From: Opisthocomus hoazin
Taxonomy: Eukaryota; Chordata; Aves; Opisthocomiformes; Opisthocomidae
NCBI RefSeq assembly: GCF_030867145.1
Contig: NC_134414.1
Span: 75,754,504 to 75,818,503 of the forward strand
Direction: 5' to 3'
Length of the DNA stretch: 64,000 nucleotides
The position numbers were made by a program, and so were the translations under genes. Numbering within the stretch: position 1 is the stretch's first letter; the number at the start of each line of letters is the position of its first letter. Positions 62,601 through 64,000 of the stretch are shown here, one piece after another. The notes under the pieces are model-generated. The model worked only from the letters and a program-made list of their open reading frames with translations. It had not been told where the DNA came from and made no database searches.

Positions 62601-64000
62601 GTAAAAGCTTAGCATTTACATCTTGCAGACATCCTTCTTACAAGAATTTCTCTGGACTTGTAAGTGGGGTAATCAAATCTCTTGCAGTTGCAAATTATTC
62701 ACCAGTAGAGCACAGGAAGTAATTGGTACTTCTAGCATGTTTCTAGCAGAAAAGCCAAGCACACTTTTTATGGCAAAATATATCCTTTTTTCCCCCCAAA
62801 GAAAATGATTCATTGATTTTCATGCATTCAACACATCTACTTTCTCCTACTTTATCTGCACATTGTAAGGTTCAAAACTCAGCTAGGGAAATCTGATTTG
62901 GCAAGAAAACATTAGAGAAATGGGACATGGGACTGACTGGTAAAGAAAGAACTATTTTCAAGGTCATAACCATAAGCACTGGCAAAAGTCATATGGAGTT
63001 TTGTTTCACAAGGTAAACTATTTAATAAAATATTCTTTATCTATAAAAATGACCAATTAAATAGCAATTCAGAGGCATTGGAATGAGCAAAAGAATTACG
63101 TGGCCCACAAAACCACACCAATCCTCTCATTTCCTTTGAGAAATGTAATGGCAACTATGGAAGAAGGCAGCAAGGCTAATAGAAATAAAGATATGATCCA
63201 GGAAATTGCAGTAACTAAGAAGAAAGCAAAATTCTTAAGTTTCCTGCATATTTCATTCAGGGAAGCCAACCAGTTTCTGTCTCAAATTTCAGAGAAACTG
63301 GTGTATGAAGTTGCAGGCCCAGTAGCTAGCAATCTTGCAGCATGGCAAGGGCCACTGCAAGAGGTAATATCTTTCTTTGGGCCATCTGAAATATTTGGAG
63401 GAACAGACAAGCTTTTCTGGAGAAAAAACATTCTACTGTATTTAAAAAAAAATGTATATATTATACAACTGGAAAACAGACAATCTTCTGTTGACGAAGA
63501 AATACTCAAAAATGATCAAACTAAGCTGCAGGGTATGCAAAACCTTTTGATTCAGAAATGTTAAAATAGGAGTGGGTAAGTTGGAAATGGAAAATAGAAA
63601 GGTAATGCTGTAGCGTTCAGTTACATCACATTAGTCTGTTGTTTTGTTTCAATATCCTTATCACCTTCATCTTGGAAAACGATTATCATGGTAGAGCAGA
63701 GAAAGCTGAGTTATTTTGCAAAACCAGAATTGCAAGGTTGGCTGGGAAGCCAGCTAGTGAAAGATGACAGCAGATGCTTGAGAAGGGAAGAGCCAAGGTG
63801 TGGCAGTAGCTGCTGTCATGGAGGGAACTTGCCAGGGGATCAGCCATTGCCTGCATATCAATGTTTTCATCAGTGCTGTCAGCACAAAAAAAAATTGAAG
63901 TTTTTCTATGTAATTTACCAATGGCACAACAGTTGAAAGAGAATTATGTGACCCAGAGGCCTGGCTCATAACGATGTTTACTCACATGCTTCTCGTGCAC
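59651..64000. other. Right flank without a recognised gene
   Basis: No IL1R2 exon or other known domain was found on either strand. The longest frames (61693-62229 minus, 178 residues; 63100-63564 plus, 154 residues) match no family I recognise and lie in AT-rich DNA. Mammalian order would place the 3' end of IL1R2 further to the right. Confidence 0.5.

Overview
This is vertebrate nuclear DNA and almost certainly avian. It holds split genes with long introns and GT-AG junctions, CR1 LINE 3' ends of the bird type in both orientations, an LTR of a type common in birds, one CpG island, and AT-rich non-coding DNA elsewhere. The species cannot be fixed from the sequence. Translated open frames are mostly noise; the real genes were found by joining exons whose splice phases agree. 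The window is a piece of the interleukin-1 receptor gene cluster, transcribed leftward (minus strand). Coordinates below are on the plus strand and genes are read from right to left. Right part (about 42.66-59.6 kb): a complete IL1R1 gene. A CpG island at 58.2-59.6 kb is the likely promoter, with a possible non-coding exon at 58.1 kb. Ten coding exons between 54706 and 42684 join without a phase conflict into a 563-residue type I receptor: signal peptide, three Ig domains, one membrane helix and an intracellular TIR domain. A polyadenylation signal lies only 14 bases past the stop codon. Left part (7.19-16.85 kb, possibly from 20.86 kb): the ectodomain exons of IL1RL1 (ST2, the IL-33 receptor). 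A signal-peptide exon and six Ig exons fit in phase and code for about 317 residues. No membrane or TIR exon was found between 7191 and the left edge, so the rest of the gene lies outside the window or the local product is soluble. Reading through the last donor gives a stop after 19 more codons, with an ATTAAA further on, which would make a soluble receptor of 336 residues, close to mammalian soluble ST2. Between the genes (20.9-42.66 kb) no gene was recognised. Mammals carry IL1RL2 (IL-36 receptor) in this position, and nothing like it was found here. The stretch holds a purine tract, a retroviral LTR, an old CR1 relic and otherwise unassigned DNA. Right flank (59.65-64 kb): no recognisable gene; IL1R2 would be expected further right. 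IL1R1 carries IL-1 signals and ST2 carries IL-33 signals. Both normally pair with IL1RAP and signal through TIR-domain contacts with MYD88.
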